Below are positions 27,594 through 36,607 of a stretch of DNA of 62,896 bases, in pieces. Every line of letters starts with the position of its first letter. The first letter of the stretch is position 1. This DNA is from an uncultured Actinomycetes bacterium (GTDB taxonomy: Bacteria; Actinomycetota; Thermoleophilia; Miltoncostaeales; Miltoncostaeaceae), in contig CAJAPZ010000175.1 of the NCBI GenBank assembly GCA_903943955.1, forward strand, positions 1-62,896, given 5' to 3'. The position numbers were made by a program, and so were the translations under genes. Under the pieces are notes generated by a model. That model had not been told where the DNA came from. It did no database searches and saw only the letters and a program-made list of their open reading frames with translations.

Positions 27594-29954
27594 TTACCCG
27601 CGGCGCACGACGATCCCGCCCTGCCCCGCTCGAATATCCACATCCCCGCCCGAATCCGTGCGAAGCACCCCGGCGCCGGCATCCACCAGCGCCGTCAGCA
27701 CCTGTGCCCGCGGGTGGCCGTAATGATTGCCAGCCCCGCTTGATACCACCGCCACCACCGGGCGCAGGCGCGCAAGTACCGGGGGTATGGCCGGATCCTC
27801 CGACCCATGATGCGACACCACCAGCACCGGCGTGGGCGGCAGCGAGAGGTCGCGAAGCACATTGCCCTCGGCATCTCCGGGCAGAAGCGCCGACAGGCCG
27901 GGTGCACGGGCAAGCACCACGAGGCTACGGTCATTCGCCTCCGCGCTTCCGGCATCGTCCCGTCCCGGGCCGACGACGCGCGCGCTCCACGGCCCAAGTG
28001 AGACCTCGCTCCCCGCCGAGGCCCACGTCACTGGCACCCCACGCGCCATCGCATGCGCCGCCACCTCCCGCACCAGAGGAGCGTCGTGATCCGGATCGGG
28101 CAGCAGCACCCGGCCAACGGGCATGGCATCAATCACCGCAATGGCTCCTCCCGCGTGATCCAGCGCGCCATGGCTGATGATCATGACCCCCACCGAGTCC
28201 ATGCCGGCCCGGGCCAATGCGTCGATGACCGGCGGGGGCTCGCCCGGCGGGCCGCAGTCCACCAGCACGTCGGCCCGTGCACCGTTGCGCAGCACAGCCG
28301 CCGATCCCTGCCCGATGTCAAGCACGCGCAGCGCGGGCCCGGGGGGCAGTGCGCCCGGGCCGGTCCACCCCGGCAGCCCGGCGGTGGCAATCACGACGAC
28401 TCCCGTCAGGCCGATAAGACCCACGCGCATCCAATGGCCGTGCCCCGGCATTCCCCACCCCGGTCCCACCGCCGTCTGGGGTACCCGCCGAAGCCATGCC
28501 CACACCAACACGGGCGACGCGGCCACCAGCGCGAGGGGAACCACCCCCCAGCCCGGCACCGCCACCACCGCTCCCGGAATGGCCGCCGTGACGCGCGCCA
28601 CCCCCATCACGATGCCGGCCCCCATGGCTGCGATCCACGCCAGCCCCACCCCAGCAGGCCCCCATACCGAATGGGCCACGGTTCCGAGCAGCGCAACAAC
28701 CACCACCGGCCCTGCCACCGGGACCGCCACAAGGTTGGCCACCAGCCCGACTGTCGAGATTTGGCCAAACCCCGATGCAAGCACCGGCGCGGTGGCGAGT
28801 CCGGCTGCGCCCGACTGCGCAAGCAGGTCGGCAATACGGCCTGGCATGAATCCGCGCAGCCACACAGCCAGCGGGGGCGCAATGGTAAACAGCCCCGCAA
28901 CGGCGGCAAACGACAACTGAAGCCCAGGATCCTCGGCCGATAGGGGATCCAATGCCAGCAACACAACCAGCACGAGCATCAGCGCATACCACCGGGCGCG
29001 TGGCCTTCCGCCCAGATCGGCCATCAGCGCCACGGCCCCCATCAGCCCCGCACGCGCCACCGATGCGCCCCCGTCACAGGCCAGACAGTAGGCAGCCATT
29101 GCGGCGCCCGATGCGAGCAGCCGCGATCGACGGGATACCCCCGCGGCGCCCAGCAGGGCCCCCATGCCGATTCCCACCACCGCCACGTTCTGTCCACTTA
29201 CTGCGAGCAGATGCCACAGCCCCGCATCGCGCATGCGTTGCGCGGTGTCATCGGTGAGCCCTGCCCCTCCCCCCAGGGCCATCCCCCGCACAATGGCCCC
29301 CAGATCGCCGGAGAGTCCTGCCGCCACGTTGTCGCCTGCCCATCGCCGAAGGGCATCACGCGCGCCCATCGGCCCTTCCCTCACCCCCACCTGAGTCCAA
29401 CTGTGCGCACGCAGACGGCCCGCAATGTGCTGGCGCCGCAAATAGGCCCGCCACCACGCGGGGGCACTGGCTTCTGCGGCCGGCGCCACAGCCCCGCTCA
29501 ATTTGATGACGAACCCCACTTGCGGCACGGATGCGGAACTCGGCAGATCCAGCAGCAATCGCGTGCCCGGGGCGACGGCCACTGATCCCGAAAGGCGGTT
29601 CACCAGCACCTGAGCGCGAGCGCCATAGGTGGTGACAGCGGGCGGGGTATCAACCACCACCGTGCCGCTCGCCCCGCCCGAGTGGTGCATCGGCGCCACG
29701 TCGATCACCTGAACCCGGGCTGCTCCCCATGCGCCCCCGGCCATCAGGCACGCGGCCAGCAGCAGCGCGGTGGCTGCACCTGAATGCCGCTCACGCACCG
29801 CGATGGCCGCAGAGCATCCGCACCCGGCCGCCCCCATGGCCGTCCACGCCGCAGGCACGCCGTGAGGGCCCACCAGCAACCCCGCAGCAAGTGCGCACAG
29901 CATCACCAGCGGTGCATTCCGGACCAGTGCCGGCACACCGCCGGCGCCGGTCAC
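27594..29954 (-). CDS. comEC: DNA uptake channel ComEC/Rec2
   Basis: Inner-membrane channel that carries single-stranded DNA into the cytoplasm during natural transformation. It has 786 residues: an N-terminal OB-like domain, a competence membrane domain with many helices (LWHLLAVSGQNVAVVGIG is the family signature), and a C-terminal metallo-beta-lactamase-like domain with VLDIGQGSAAVL, ISHGALDHAGG, LLPGDAEGNVLRDL and VVSHHGSEDP. GTG at 29954 overlaps the comEA stop as GTGA. Presence of comEA and comEC suggests DNA uptake, but pilus genes are outside the window. Confidence 0.94.
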   Translation of the reverse strand: MTGAGGVPALVRNAPLVMLCALAAGLLVGPHGVPAAWTAMGAAGCGCSAAIAVRERHSGAATALLLAACLMAGGAWGAARVQVIDVAPMHHSGGASGTVVVDTPPAVTTYGARAQVLVNRLSGSVAVAPGTRLLLDLPSSASVPQVGFVIKLSGAVAPAAEASAPAWWRAYLRRQHIAGRLRAHSWTQVGVREGPMGARDALRRWAGDNVAAGLSGDLGAIVRGMALGGGAGLTDDTAQRMRDAGLWHLLAVSGQNVAVVGIGMGALLGAAGVSRRSRLLASGAAMAAYCLACDGGASVARAGLMGAVALMADLGGRPRARWYALMLVLVVLLALDPLSAEDPGLQLSFAAVAGLFTIAPPLAVWLRGFMPGRIADLLAQSGAAGLATAPVLASGFGQISTVGLVANLVAVPVAGPVVVVALLGTVAHSVWGPAGVGLAWIAAMGAGIVMGVARVTAAIPGAVVAVPGWGVVPLALVAASPVLVWAWLRRVPQTAVGPGWGMPGHGHWMRVGLIGLTGVVVIATAGLPGWTGPGALPPGPALRVLDIGQGSAAVLRNGARADVLVDCGPPGEPPPVIDALARAGMDSVGVMIISHGALDHAGGAIAVIDAMPVGRVLLPDPDHDAPLVREVAAHAMARGVPVTWASAGSEVSLGPWSARVVGPGRDDAGSAEANDRSLVVLARAPGLSALLPGDAEGNVLRDLSLPPTPVLVVSHHGSEDPAIPPVLARLRPVVAVVSSGAGNHYGHPRAQVLTALVDAGAGVLRTDSGGDVDIRAGQGGIVVRRG

Positions 29955-30541
29955 GGGGTCAGATGCGGCCGAAGGGCCTCAAGGCGTGCCGGGCCGATTC
30001 CCGGGACGTCGTCCACCTGGTCCACCGACGAGAACCCACCGTGCGCCTGCCGCCATTCCACAATGCGGGCGGCCAGAGCCGGTCCCACGCCATCGAGGGC
30101 TTCGAGGTCAGCCGCAGTTGCCGACGACAGGCTGATGGGGCCGCGCCGCGTGCCCGATGCAGATGCCATCCCATCCGCCGCTGCGCTCACGCGGGCCGGC
30201 ACGAGAATCTGCTGCCCGTCCGCCACCGGTGCCGCGAGGTTGAGCCCCTGCAGGTTCGCCCGGCCGGTTGGGCCGCCCGCCAGACGAATAGCCTGGATCA
30301 CCCTCGAGTCGCCCCCAATTCGGTACACGCCCGGATGCTGCACCTCACCAGCGACATGCACGACGGGCACTGAGGTGGTCACCGGTCGACGCACCACGCC
30401 CGCAGTGGATGTACCAGTGCCGCCGCCGGGAGACCCGTCGTGCCCCTCTGCGGCCCACCGGAATGCCACCACCGCCAGCACCACGGCGACAAGGGCATAC
30501 ATCCACCCACTCCTGCGAAGCCATGGCAGCAATCGGTCCAT
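29951..30541 (-). CDS. comEA: DNA-binding competence protein ComEA
   Basis: Membrane-anchored DNA receptor feeding ComEC. It has 196 residues: one N-terminal membrane helix (about 14-31), a Gly/Thr linker, an SLBB domain (VVHVAGEVQHPGVYRI...ANLQGLNLAAPVADGQQI elements) and a C-terminal double helix-hairpin-helix (LEALDGVGPALAARIVEW and VDDVPGIGPARLEALRP). ATG at 30541 is followed directly by the anchor. No terminator is seen between it and leuS upstream (67-nt gap). Confidence 0.93.
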   Translation of the reverse strand: MDRLLPWLRRSGWMYALVAVVLAVVAFRWAAEGHDGSPGGGTGTSTAGVVRRPVTTSVPVVHVAGEVQHPGVYRIGGDSRVIQAIRLAGGPTGRANLQGLNLAAPVADGQQILVPARVSAAADGMASASGTRRGPISLSSATAADLEALDGVGPALAARIVEWRQAHGGFSSVDQVDDVPGIGPARLEALRPHLTP

Positions 30542-30608
30542 GGCCCCACGCTATGAACCCGGGACACGCACGTGGGTGACACCCCGTGCCAACACCCGCG
30601 CGGGTTGG

Positions 30609-33149
30609 TTACTTCCCGCCCACCACCAGGTTCACGAGCTTTCCGGGCACCACAATCTTCCGCATAATCTCTGCCCCGCCGAGCGCTGCCTCTACCTTCG
30701 GCAGCGCAAACACCATCTCCAGTAGGGCGTCATCGTCCATGCCGGGGGCCACTTCAATACGGTCGCGCAACTTGCCGTTGACCTGCACCACGATGGTCAC
30801 CGAGTCGGCAACGAGGAACGCCGGATCGGCCACGGGCCAGGGCTCCTCCCACAGCCGCTCGCCGCCGCCCATGCGCTCCCACAACTCGCTTGCGATGTGC
30901 GGGGCAAAGGGAAAGAGCAGCGACACCGTGGTGCGTGCCGCATGGTGCAGGGCCCGGTGCCCCGTCGGCGTGTCGAGCGTGCCATCACCGGCATCGCGCG
31001 TAGCGTGGTTCACCAGTTCCTGAATGGCGCTGATGGCCGTGTGGAATGAAAACCGCTCGCCAATGTCCTCACTTACCTTGTCGACGGTGGCTTCGGCCTT
31101 TCGCACCAACGCCCGCGCAGCATCGTCACCCGCAAGTTCGTCCGAAGTGGGACGCTCGCCCGCCCCGTCGTCTGGAAGCGCCATCACGAGCCGCCACACA
31201 CGGTCGAGGAACCTCCGCTGCCCCTCAACGCCCGAATCGCTCCACTCGGCATCATCGGCCGCCGGGCCCATGAACAGGATGTACAGGCGCAGTGTGTCGG
31301 CACCAAACCGATTGATGATGTCGTCGGGGGGCACCACGTTGCCGCGGCTCTTGCTCATCTTGGCGCCCTGGTGGTGGATCATTCCCTGCGTAAACAGGCG
31401 CGCGAATGGTTCGCGGGTGCCCACCAGCCCCAGGTCGTGCAGCACCTTGGTGAAGAAGCGCGCGTAAAGCAGGTGCAGGATCGCGTGCTCCACCCCGCCG
31501 ATGTACTGGTCAACGGGCAGCCAGTAGTCGGCGATCTCGCGCGAGAATGGTGCGTCGCTCAGATGCGGGGCGGTGTAGCGCAGGAAGTACCACGACGAAT
31601 CCACGAACGTATCCATGGTGTCGGTCTCGCGCGTGGCGGCGCCACCGCAGGCCGGGCACGTGGTGTGCAGCCATTCGGTGGCCGACGCCAGCGGGCTCTG
31701 CCCCTTGGGCGCGTAGTCGTCGATGTGTGGCAGCAGCACGGGCAGATGGTCGTCGGGCACGGGCACCACGCCGCACTCGGGGCAGTTGACCACCGGAATG
31801 GGCGCACCCCAGTAGCGCTGGCGCGAGATGAGCCAGTCACGCAGCCTGAAGCCCACGGTGGCGTCGCCAAGATCGCGATCGGCAAGCCAGGCGCACATGG
31901 TCGCCTTGGCCTCCTCCACCGCCATCCCGTCAAGCACGTCGCTGTTCACCAGACGCCCGGGATCGGTCATGGCCTCCGGCAGCGGCGCATCCGCCTCGAC
32001 GCCCTCCTCTGCGATCACACGTCTGATGGGCAGTCCGAATGTGCTGGCGAACTGAAAATCGCGGTCGTCGTGCCCCGGCACGGCCATGATGGCCCCTGTG
32101 CCGTAATCCATCAGCACGTAGTCGGCCACCCACACCGGGATCGATTCCCCATTCACCGGGTTGATCACGTGCCGGCCCGTGAACACGCCGGTCTTGGTGC
32201 GCTCGGCGGAGCTGCGCTCGGCCAGCGGGGTGCGGGCAGCGGTGCCCACATAGGCGGTGACCTCGGCCTGCTCGGGCCGCCCCTCAATCAGGCGGGGCAC
32301 CATCGGGTGCTCGGGCGCAACGAGGAAGAACGTGGCCCCATGCAGCGTGTCGGGCCGCGTGGTGAACACCGGGATGGTTGCCGAACCGTCGTCGAGCCCG
32401 AATTCCACCCGGGCACCCACCGATCGCCCGATCCAGTTGCGCTGCATGGTGAGCACGCGCTCGGGCCAGTCGACCAGCAGATCCATGTCATCAAGCAGTG
32501 CCTGCGCGTAGTCGGTGATGCGCAGAAACCACTGCGGCAGTTGGCGCAGCTCCACCGGTGACTTGCATCGCTCGCACAGACCATCGACCACCTGCTCATT
32601 TGCAAGCACCGTCTGGTCCTCGGGGCACCAGTTGACCGCCGCCTCGCGCCGCTCGACCAGCCCCTTCTCAAGGAACCGCAGAAAGATCCACTGGGTCCAG
32701 TGGTAGTAGCCCGGGTCCGCCGTGGAGATCTCCACGTCCCAGTCGATTGAGAATCCGAGGCGCTTCAGCTGGGTGCGGATGGCGGCGATATTCCGGGCGG
32801 TGACCTCCGCCGGGGGCTCGCCCGTGCGGATTGCCGCGTTCTCGGCCGGCAGGCCGAAGGCGTCGTAGCCCATCGGATGGAACACCACGTGACCAGTGCG
32901 GCGCCGGTGGTGCGCGACCACATCGCCCATCGTGTAGTTCTTGACGTGCCCCATGTGGATCTCGCCCGATGGGTAGGGGAGCATCTCCAGCACGTACGCC
33001 TTGGGCCTCTCCGGGATGACTACGACCTCGCCGTCGCGGGCCACCGGCTCGGCATGGAAGGCCTTCTCGGCGTCCCAGATGCCCTGCCATCGGGCCTCGG
33101 CGGCCGCCGGGTCGTACCGTTCCGGGAGTTCGCTCGGTGGAGTCGTCAT
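30609..33149 (-). CDS. leuS: Leucyl-tRNA synthetase
   Basis: Class I synthetase of 846 residues. HIGH appears as HMGH in PYPSGEIHMGHVKNYT and KMSKS is exact in GAKMSKSRGNVV. The CP1 editing domain is present (TTRPDTLHGATFF, YGTGAIMAVPGHDDRD), and the zinc-ribbon insertion has NCPECGVVP and CPACGG. The C-terminal end is VVQVNGKLRDRI...KIVVPGKLVNLVVG. ATG at 33149 gives MTTPPSELPERYDPAAAEARWQ. It lies head-to-head with the GNAT gene, 38 nt apart, and marks the edge of the accessory block. Confidence 0.97.
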   Translation of the reverse strand: MTTPPSELPERYDPAAAEARWQGIWDAEKAFHAEPVARDGEVVVIPERPKAYVLEMLPYPSGEIHMGHVKNYTMGDVVAHHRRRTGHVVFHPMGYDAFGLPAENAAIRTGEPPAEVTARNIAAIRTQLKRLGFSIDWDVEISTADPGYYHWTQWIFLRFLEKGLVERREAAVNWCPEDQTVLANEQVVDGLCERCKSPVELRQLPQWFLRITDYAQALLDDMDLLVDWPERVLTMQRNWIGRSVGARVEFGLDDGSATIPVFTTRPDTLHGATFFLVAPEHPMVPRLIEGRPEQAEVTAYVGTAARTPLAERSSAERTKTGVFTGRHVINPVNGESIPVWVADYVLMDYGTGAIMAVPGHDDRDFQFASTFGLPIRRVIAEEGVEADAPLPEAMTDPGRLVNSDVLDGMAVEEAKATMCAWLADRDLGDATVGFRLRDWLISRQRYWGAPIPVVNCPECGVVPVPDDHLPVLLPHIDDYAPKGQSPLASATEWLHTTCPACGGAATRETDTMDTFVDSSWYFLRYTAPHLSDAPFSREIADYWLPVDQYIGGVEHAILHLLYARFFTKVLHDLGLVGTREPFARLFTQGMIHHQGAKMSKSRGNVVPPDDIINRFGADTLRLYILFMGPAADDAEWSDSGVEGQRRFLDRVWRLVMALPDDGAGERPTSDELAGDDAARALVRKAEATVDKVSEDIGERFSFHTAISAIQELVNHATRDAGDGTLDTPTGHRALHHAARTTVSLLFPFAPHIASELWERMGGGERLWEEPWPVADPAFLVADSVTIVVQVNGKLRDRIEVAPGMDDDALLEMVFALPKVEAALGGAEIMRKIVVPGKLVNLVVGGK

Positions 33150-33187
33150 CGGCGGGTGACGGTACCAACTCTTGGAGGATTCCACCG

Positions 33188-33619
33188 GTGACCACGATTG
33201 GCGCGCCCACGCAGATACGGCAGGTTGAGGTCGCTGACGACTTCCCCGGCATTCTGGCCGTGTATGCCGCAAATAATTGGAGTCATGCACGCACCCCGGA
33301 GCGCCTGCGCACTGCAGTGGAGCGGGCAGACCTCGCGCTGGTGGCCGTGCAGGACGACGTCATCGTAGGCTTCGTCCGCACCATGAGCGATGGCGCATTC
33401 GCCGTGTACATCGCTGACATTCTTGTGCTGCCCGACCGCCAGGGACAGGGAACCGGTCGGGAACTCCTGCGCACGGTGCTCGATCATTACCCCCTCGAAA
33501 CCTTCCACCACCAGGTGCTCATCGCCGAGCGTGATGCCGATGGTTTCTACCGCCGAATGGGAATGTCAGCGGTCGGGGCCTTCGGTTTGACCGCATTCAT
33601 CCGCACCCAGAAGAAGTGA
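33188..33619 (+). CDS. GNAT family N-acetyltransferase
   Basis: Acetyl-CoA-dependent acyltransferase of 143 residues, substrate unknown. The acetyl-CoA loop is RQGQGTGRELL (Q/RxxGxG/A) after the strand ADILVLPD. The C-terminal FYRRMGMSAVGAFGLTAFIR is typical of the fold. GTG at 33188 is 9 nt after GGAGG (33174-33178). It is divergent from leuS with only 38 nt between the starts. It is the first plus-strand gene of the accessory block. Confidence 0.9.
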   Translation: MTTIGAPTQIRQVEVADDFPGILAVYAANNWSHARTPERLRTAVERADLALVAVQDDVIVGFVRTMSDGAFAVYIADILVLPDRQGQGTGRELLRTVLDHYPLETFHHQVLIAERDADGFYRRMGMSAVGAFGLTAFIRTQKK

Positions 33620-33722
33620 TTATTTGCTTTGAGCGGGGAGAACTGTCCGCATTTGCACCAATTCGGTAACGCTGCACCGCTGAACTGGGCCTTCCGCCGG
33701 GGGGAGGACTAGCGTTCCACTT

Positions 33723-33741
33723 GATCACCCATCTGGTGATC
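33723..33741 (+). repeat. Perfect inverted repeat upstream of the cold-shock gene
   Basis: GATCACC and GGTGATC form a 7-bp perfect stem with a 5-nt CATCT loop, ending 78 nt before the csp start. It may be a leader RNA hairpin or an operator. The 33620-33819 gap holds no gene and no clear promoter. Confidence 0.45.
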
Positions 33742-33819
33742 TCAGCAACGCGTGGAAAAGCAGCCGTCGGTACAAAGCTCGGCGTGCAGTGGCATTCCTC
33801 GCCGAACAAGGTGGATAGC

Positions 33820-34023
33820 GTGCCGGAAGGCGTCGTGAAGTGGTTCAACGCCGAGAAGGGCTTCGGCTTCATCACCCCCGATGACGGGGGTAAGGATCTG
33901 TTTGTGCACTTCTCCGAGATCCAGGGTTCGGGTTACCGTTCCCTCGACGAGGGCCAGCGAGTGAATTTCGTCGCTGGTGAGGGCCCCAAGGGTCCGCAGG
34001 CACAGCAGGTCACGGCCGTCTGA
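33820..34023 (+). CDS. Cold-shock domain protein (CspA family)
   Basis: Single cold-shock domain of 67 residues that binds single-stranded [28 protein letters not shown] contains RNP1 (KGFGFI), and LFVHFSEI is RNP2. The start is GTG at 33820 with AAGGTGG a few nt upstream; the frame is open to 33721, but that stretch has no Csp similarity and is better read as a leader. Two hairpins follow the stop directly. It is likely a monocistronic, abundant transcript. Confidence 0.95.
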   Translation: MPEGVVKWFNAEKGFGFITPDDGGKDLFVHFSEIQGSGYRSLDEGQRVNFVAGEGPKGPQAQQVTAV

Positions 34024-34028
34024 GCCGC

Positions 34029-34046
34029 GGGTGCCGTGAGGCACCC
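34029..34046 (+). terminator. First hairpin after csp
   Basis: GGGTGCC (34029-34035) and GGCACCC (34040-34046) form a perfect 7-bp stem with a GTGA loop, 5 nt after the csp stop codon. It forms a tandem with the stronger hairpin at 34060. Confidence 0.6.
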
Positions 34047-34059
34047 CCATTGATGTGCC

Positions 34060-34086
34060 GACGGGCTCCTCTTCGAGGAGCCCGTC
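34060..34086 (+). terminator. Second, strong terminator hairpin after csp
   Basis: GACGGGCTCCTC (34060-34071) and GAGGAGCCCGTC (34075-34086) form a perfect 12-bp stem with a TTC loop, followed by CTCGTTTT. This is the clearest rho-independent terminator on the plus strand. It also shows that a start for the next gene at 34055 is unlikely. Confidence 0.85.
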
Positions 34087-34111
34087 CTCGTTTTCGGGCA
34101 CCATTACGACG

Positions 34112-35032
34112 ATGAGTGCCTCGCCCGACACATCCTCCAACGCCTTCCGCGCACGCCGCTGGGCGGCCGCGCGCGAACGCATGCGGGCCACGGTCATCTG
34201 GACGGTGGTCGGGCTGGCGCTATTCGTGCCCCTGTGCACCTACGCCGTGGCTGAACGCGGGGCCACGTGGATGATCGTCACCGCCATCGGCACCTTCATC
34301 GTCGGGCTCGCATTCGCAGCCCTGTTGGCCTGGCAGGCCGCGGGCAAGCGGGCGTCGTCGCGCATGATCCGCGAGTGGGCCATCGCCAACGGGTGGGCAT
34401 ACTGGGGCCGGGACATGCCGACGGAACCCGCGCCCCAGCCGCACGAGGCGCGGTTCGACGACTTCATGCTTGCCAGCGAGACCTTCCCTGAGGCCACGGG
34501 CCTCCTCCGCAAGGGTGTTCGCCGGTACGTCACCGACGTCATCGCAGGAACGGTTGACGGCGTGCCCGTGCGCATTGCCAACCACACCTATGAGACCGAC
34601 ACCTACGACGGCAAGGGCAACCGCACCACCACCTACACCAACCACGTAGTTGCGCTAGTGCCGCAGGTGCCGGCGGTCACGCCTATGCGCCTGGTGCGCC
34701 GGTCCGCCCTGGGGCGGGCTTTGAAGGGTGCCGATGACCGCATGGCGGGGATCGGCAGCATGAAGGCCATCGACATGGAACGCCACGACTTCAACGAGAC
34801 GTTCTCACTGCGGGTGGCCGACGATGCCGACATGGTGGTGCTCTTCCGGGTCTTTGACCACGTCACGCAGGAGCGCCTGGCGGATGGCAGCGACATCCCC
34901 ACCATTGACCTGATGGAGGCCGAGGGCCCGTGGGTCATGCTGGCCGACGGCGGCACCGTGCGCGGCGACCAACTGACCAGAATCGAGCTGATGATCGCGT
35001 CCATCCGCTGGGCCCGCACCACGCTCGCCTGA
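34112..35032 (+). CDS. Hypothetical protein with two N-terminal membrane helices
   Basis: Function not recognised. From ATG at 34112 there are 306 residues: a basic N-terminus, two membrane helices (about 28-50, ATVIWTVVGLALFVPLCTYAV, and about 54-76) and a large, probably cytoplasmic, soluble part. The latter has motifs NGWAYWGRDMP, YVTDVIAGTVDGVPVRIANHTYETD and FNETFSLRVADDADMVVLF. An earlier ATG at 34055 falls in the csp terminator. No good Shine-Dalgarno precedes 34112, so the start is uncertain. The MFS gene follows after 66 nt. Confidence 0.75.
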   Translation: MSASPDTSSNAFRARRWAAARERMRATVIWTVVGLALFVPLCTYAVAERGATWMIVTAIGTFIVGLAFAALLAWQAAGKRASSRMIREWAIANGWAYWGRDMPTEPAPQPHEARFDDFMLASETFPEATGLLRKGVRRYVTDVIAGTVDGVPVRIANHTYETDTYDGKGNRTTTYTNHVVALVPQVPAVTPMRLVRRSALGRALKGADDRMAGIGSMKAIDMERHDFNETFSLRVADDADMVVLFRVFDHVTQERLADGSDIPTIDLMEAEGPWVMLADGGTVRGDQLTRIELMIASIRWARTTLA

Positions 35033-35098
35033 GCGGCTAGGGTGCTTGACCGCGCACGCACGCCGGCCTGCGCCCCGACCGCCTGAGGACCGCCTCCC

Positions 35099-36574
35099 GT
35101 GAGCACGACCGCTGCGACGACGCACGACGAAACGCACTACCGCCGCCGGTGGGCCATTCTGGCCGTGCTCGGCCTGGCGCAGCTGATGGTGGTGTTGGAC
35201 GCCACCATCGTGAACATCGCCCTCCCCTCCGCTCAGTCGGATCTTGGGTTCAGCGACGCCAACCGCCAGTGGATCATCACGGCGTACGCGTTGGCATTCG
35301 GTTCGTTGCTGCTGTTCGGCGGGCGCCTGAGCGACCTTCTCGGACGCAAGCGGGTGTTTATCGGCGGCCTCATCGGCTTCGCCGCGGCGTCGGCTCTTGG
35401 CGGCCTCGCCGAGGACTTCACCGTGCTGGTCACCGCGCGTGCACTGCAGGGTGCCTTCGGTGCGCTCCTCGCACCAGCGGCCCTGTCGCTTCTCACCACC
35501 ACCTTCACGGAGCCCGAGGAGCGCGGCAAGGCCTTTGGCATCTATGGCGCCATCGCCGGTGGAGGAGGAGCGCTCGGCCTGCTGCTCGGCGGGGTGCTCA
35601 CCGAATACCTGTCGTGGCGGTGGTGCCTCTGGGTAAATCTGGTCCTTGCGGTACCGGCGGCCATCGCCGCGGTCGTGCTGCTTGTGCACTCACGCCAGGA
35701 CAAGGTGCACCTTGACCTCCCCGGCACGATCACATCGGTGCTCGGGCTTCTCTCGCTGGTCTATGGCTTCGCAAAGGCTCAGACGGATGGCTGGACCGCA
35801 GGCATCACCATTGGCCTTCTCATCGCGGCGGTGGTGCTGCTCGCCATTTTCGTGATCATCGAGACCCGCGTGAAGCACCCCCTGCTGCCTATGCGGGTGG
35901 TACTCGACCGCAACAGAGGTGGTTCGTACCTGGGCCTCACGCTGGCCTCAATGGCCCTCTTCGGCGTCTTCCTGTTCCTCACGTACTACCTGCAGACCAC
36001 GCTCGGGTACTCGCCCATCAAGACCGGACTCGCCTTCTTGCCCATGATCGGGGCGATTATGGTCACCGCCACCACATCCACGGCGCTCCTGCTGCCCCGG
36101 ATCGGTGCGCGCATTCCCATCACCATCGGGCTGTTCCTTGGGGCCATCGGCATGGTGCTGTTCACCCAGCTGGGGGTCGATACGCCCTACGTCACGCATG
36201 TACTGCCGGGTCTCATCGTGACCGGCCTCGGTCTCGGTCTGGTGTTCGCCATCTCGTTCGAGGTGGGCACGATGGGTGTGGACGCCAACGACGCCGGTGT
36301 GGCCTCGGCTATGGTCAATACCACTCAGCAGATCGGTGGCTCGATCGGCACGGCGCTGCTCAGCACGATCTTCGCCACTGCCGTTGCGTCATTTCTGGTG
36401 GGTACGGGCGACCCCAGCACCCCGGAGGCCCAGGCTCAGGCCGCCGTGCATGGGTATTCGATCGCCTTCTGGTGGTCGGCGGTTATCTTCCTGGTCGCTG
36501 CCATCGCCTGCGGCGCACTGCTCACCAGCGAGGTGGCCGACCACGACCCTGACATCCCGGGGGCGACTGCGTAG
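35099..36574 (+). CDS. MFS drug exporter, DHA2/EmrB-QacA type
   Basis: Proton-driven exporter of 491 residues with about 14 membrane helices. Diagnostic segments are VVLDATIVNIALPSAQ (motif D1), the loop GGRLSDLLGRKRVFIGG (motif A), ARALQGAFGALLAPAALSL and GIYGAIAGGGGALGLLLGG (motif C, antiporter). GTG at 35099 has TGAGGA about 10 nt upstream. The substrate cannot be inferred; no regulator of the TetR or MarR type is adjacent. It probably leads an operon with the CorA-like mini-protein and the esterase. Confidence 0.92.
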   Translation: MSTTAATTHDETHYRRRWAILAVLGLAQLMVVLDATIVNIALPSAQSDLGFSDANRQWIITAYALAFGSLLLFGGRLSDLLGRKRVFIGGLIGFAAASALGGLAEDFTVLVTARALQGAFGALLAPAALSLLTTTFTEPEERGKAFGIYGAIAGGGGALGLLLGGVLTEYLSWRWCLWVNLVLAVPAAIAAVVLLVHSRQDKVHLDLPGTITSVLGLLSLVYGFAKAQTDGWTAGITIGLLIAAVVLLAIFVIIETRVKHPLLPMRVVLDRNRGGSYLGLTLASMALFGVFLFLTYYLQTTLGYSPIKTGLAFLPMIGAIMVTATTSTALLLPRIGARIPITIGLFLGAIGMVLFTQLGVDTPYVTHVLPGLIVTGLGLGLVFAISFEVGTMGVDANDAGVASAMVNTTQQIGGSIGTALLSTIFATAVASFLVGTGDPSTPEAQAQAAVHGYSIAFWWSAVIFLVAAIACGALLTSEVADHDPDIPGATA

Positions 36575-36595
36575 AAATCCCATCGGCGGCCCCGG

Positions 36596-36601
36596 TACGG
36601 T
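36596..36601 (+). promoter_or_regulatory. Possible -10 box (TACGGT) for a leaderless transcript
   Basis: TACGGT ends exactly 6 nt before the GTG of the CorA-like mini-gene, and no Shine-Dalgarno is visible. A -10 box at this distance is the pattern of leaderless actinobacterial transcripts. The alternative is simple read-through from the MFS gene. Confidence 0.3.
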
Positions 36602-36607
36602 CCCGGC

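Noticed and set aside
30594-30605. Palindrome ACCCGCGCGGGT between comEA and leuS as a terminator
   Set aside because: Only about 4 bp can pair once a loop is allowed, and no T-run follows.
34055-34111. Extended N-terminus of the two-helix membrane protein from ATG 34055
   Set aside because: These codons overlap the 12-bp terminator hairpin of csp and encode a low-complexity Ser-rich stretch.
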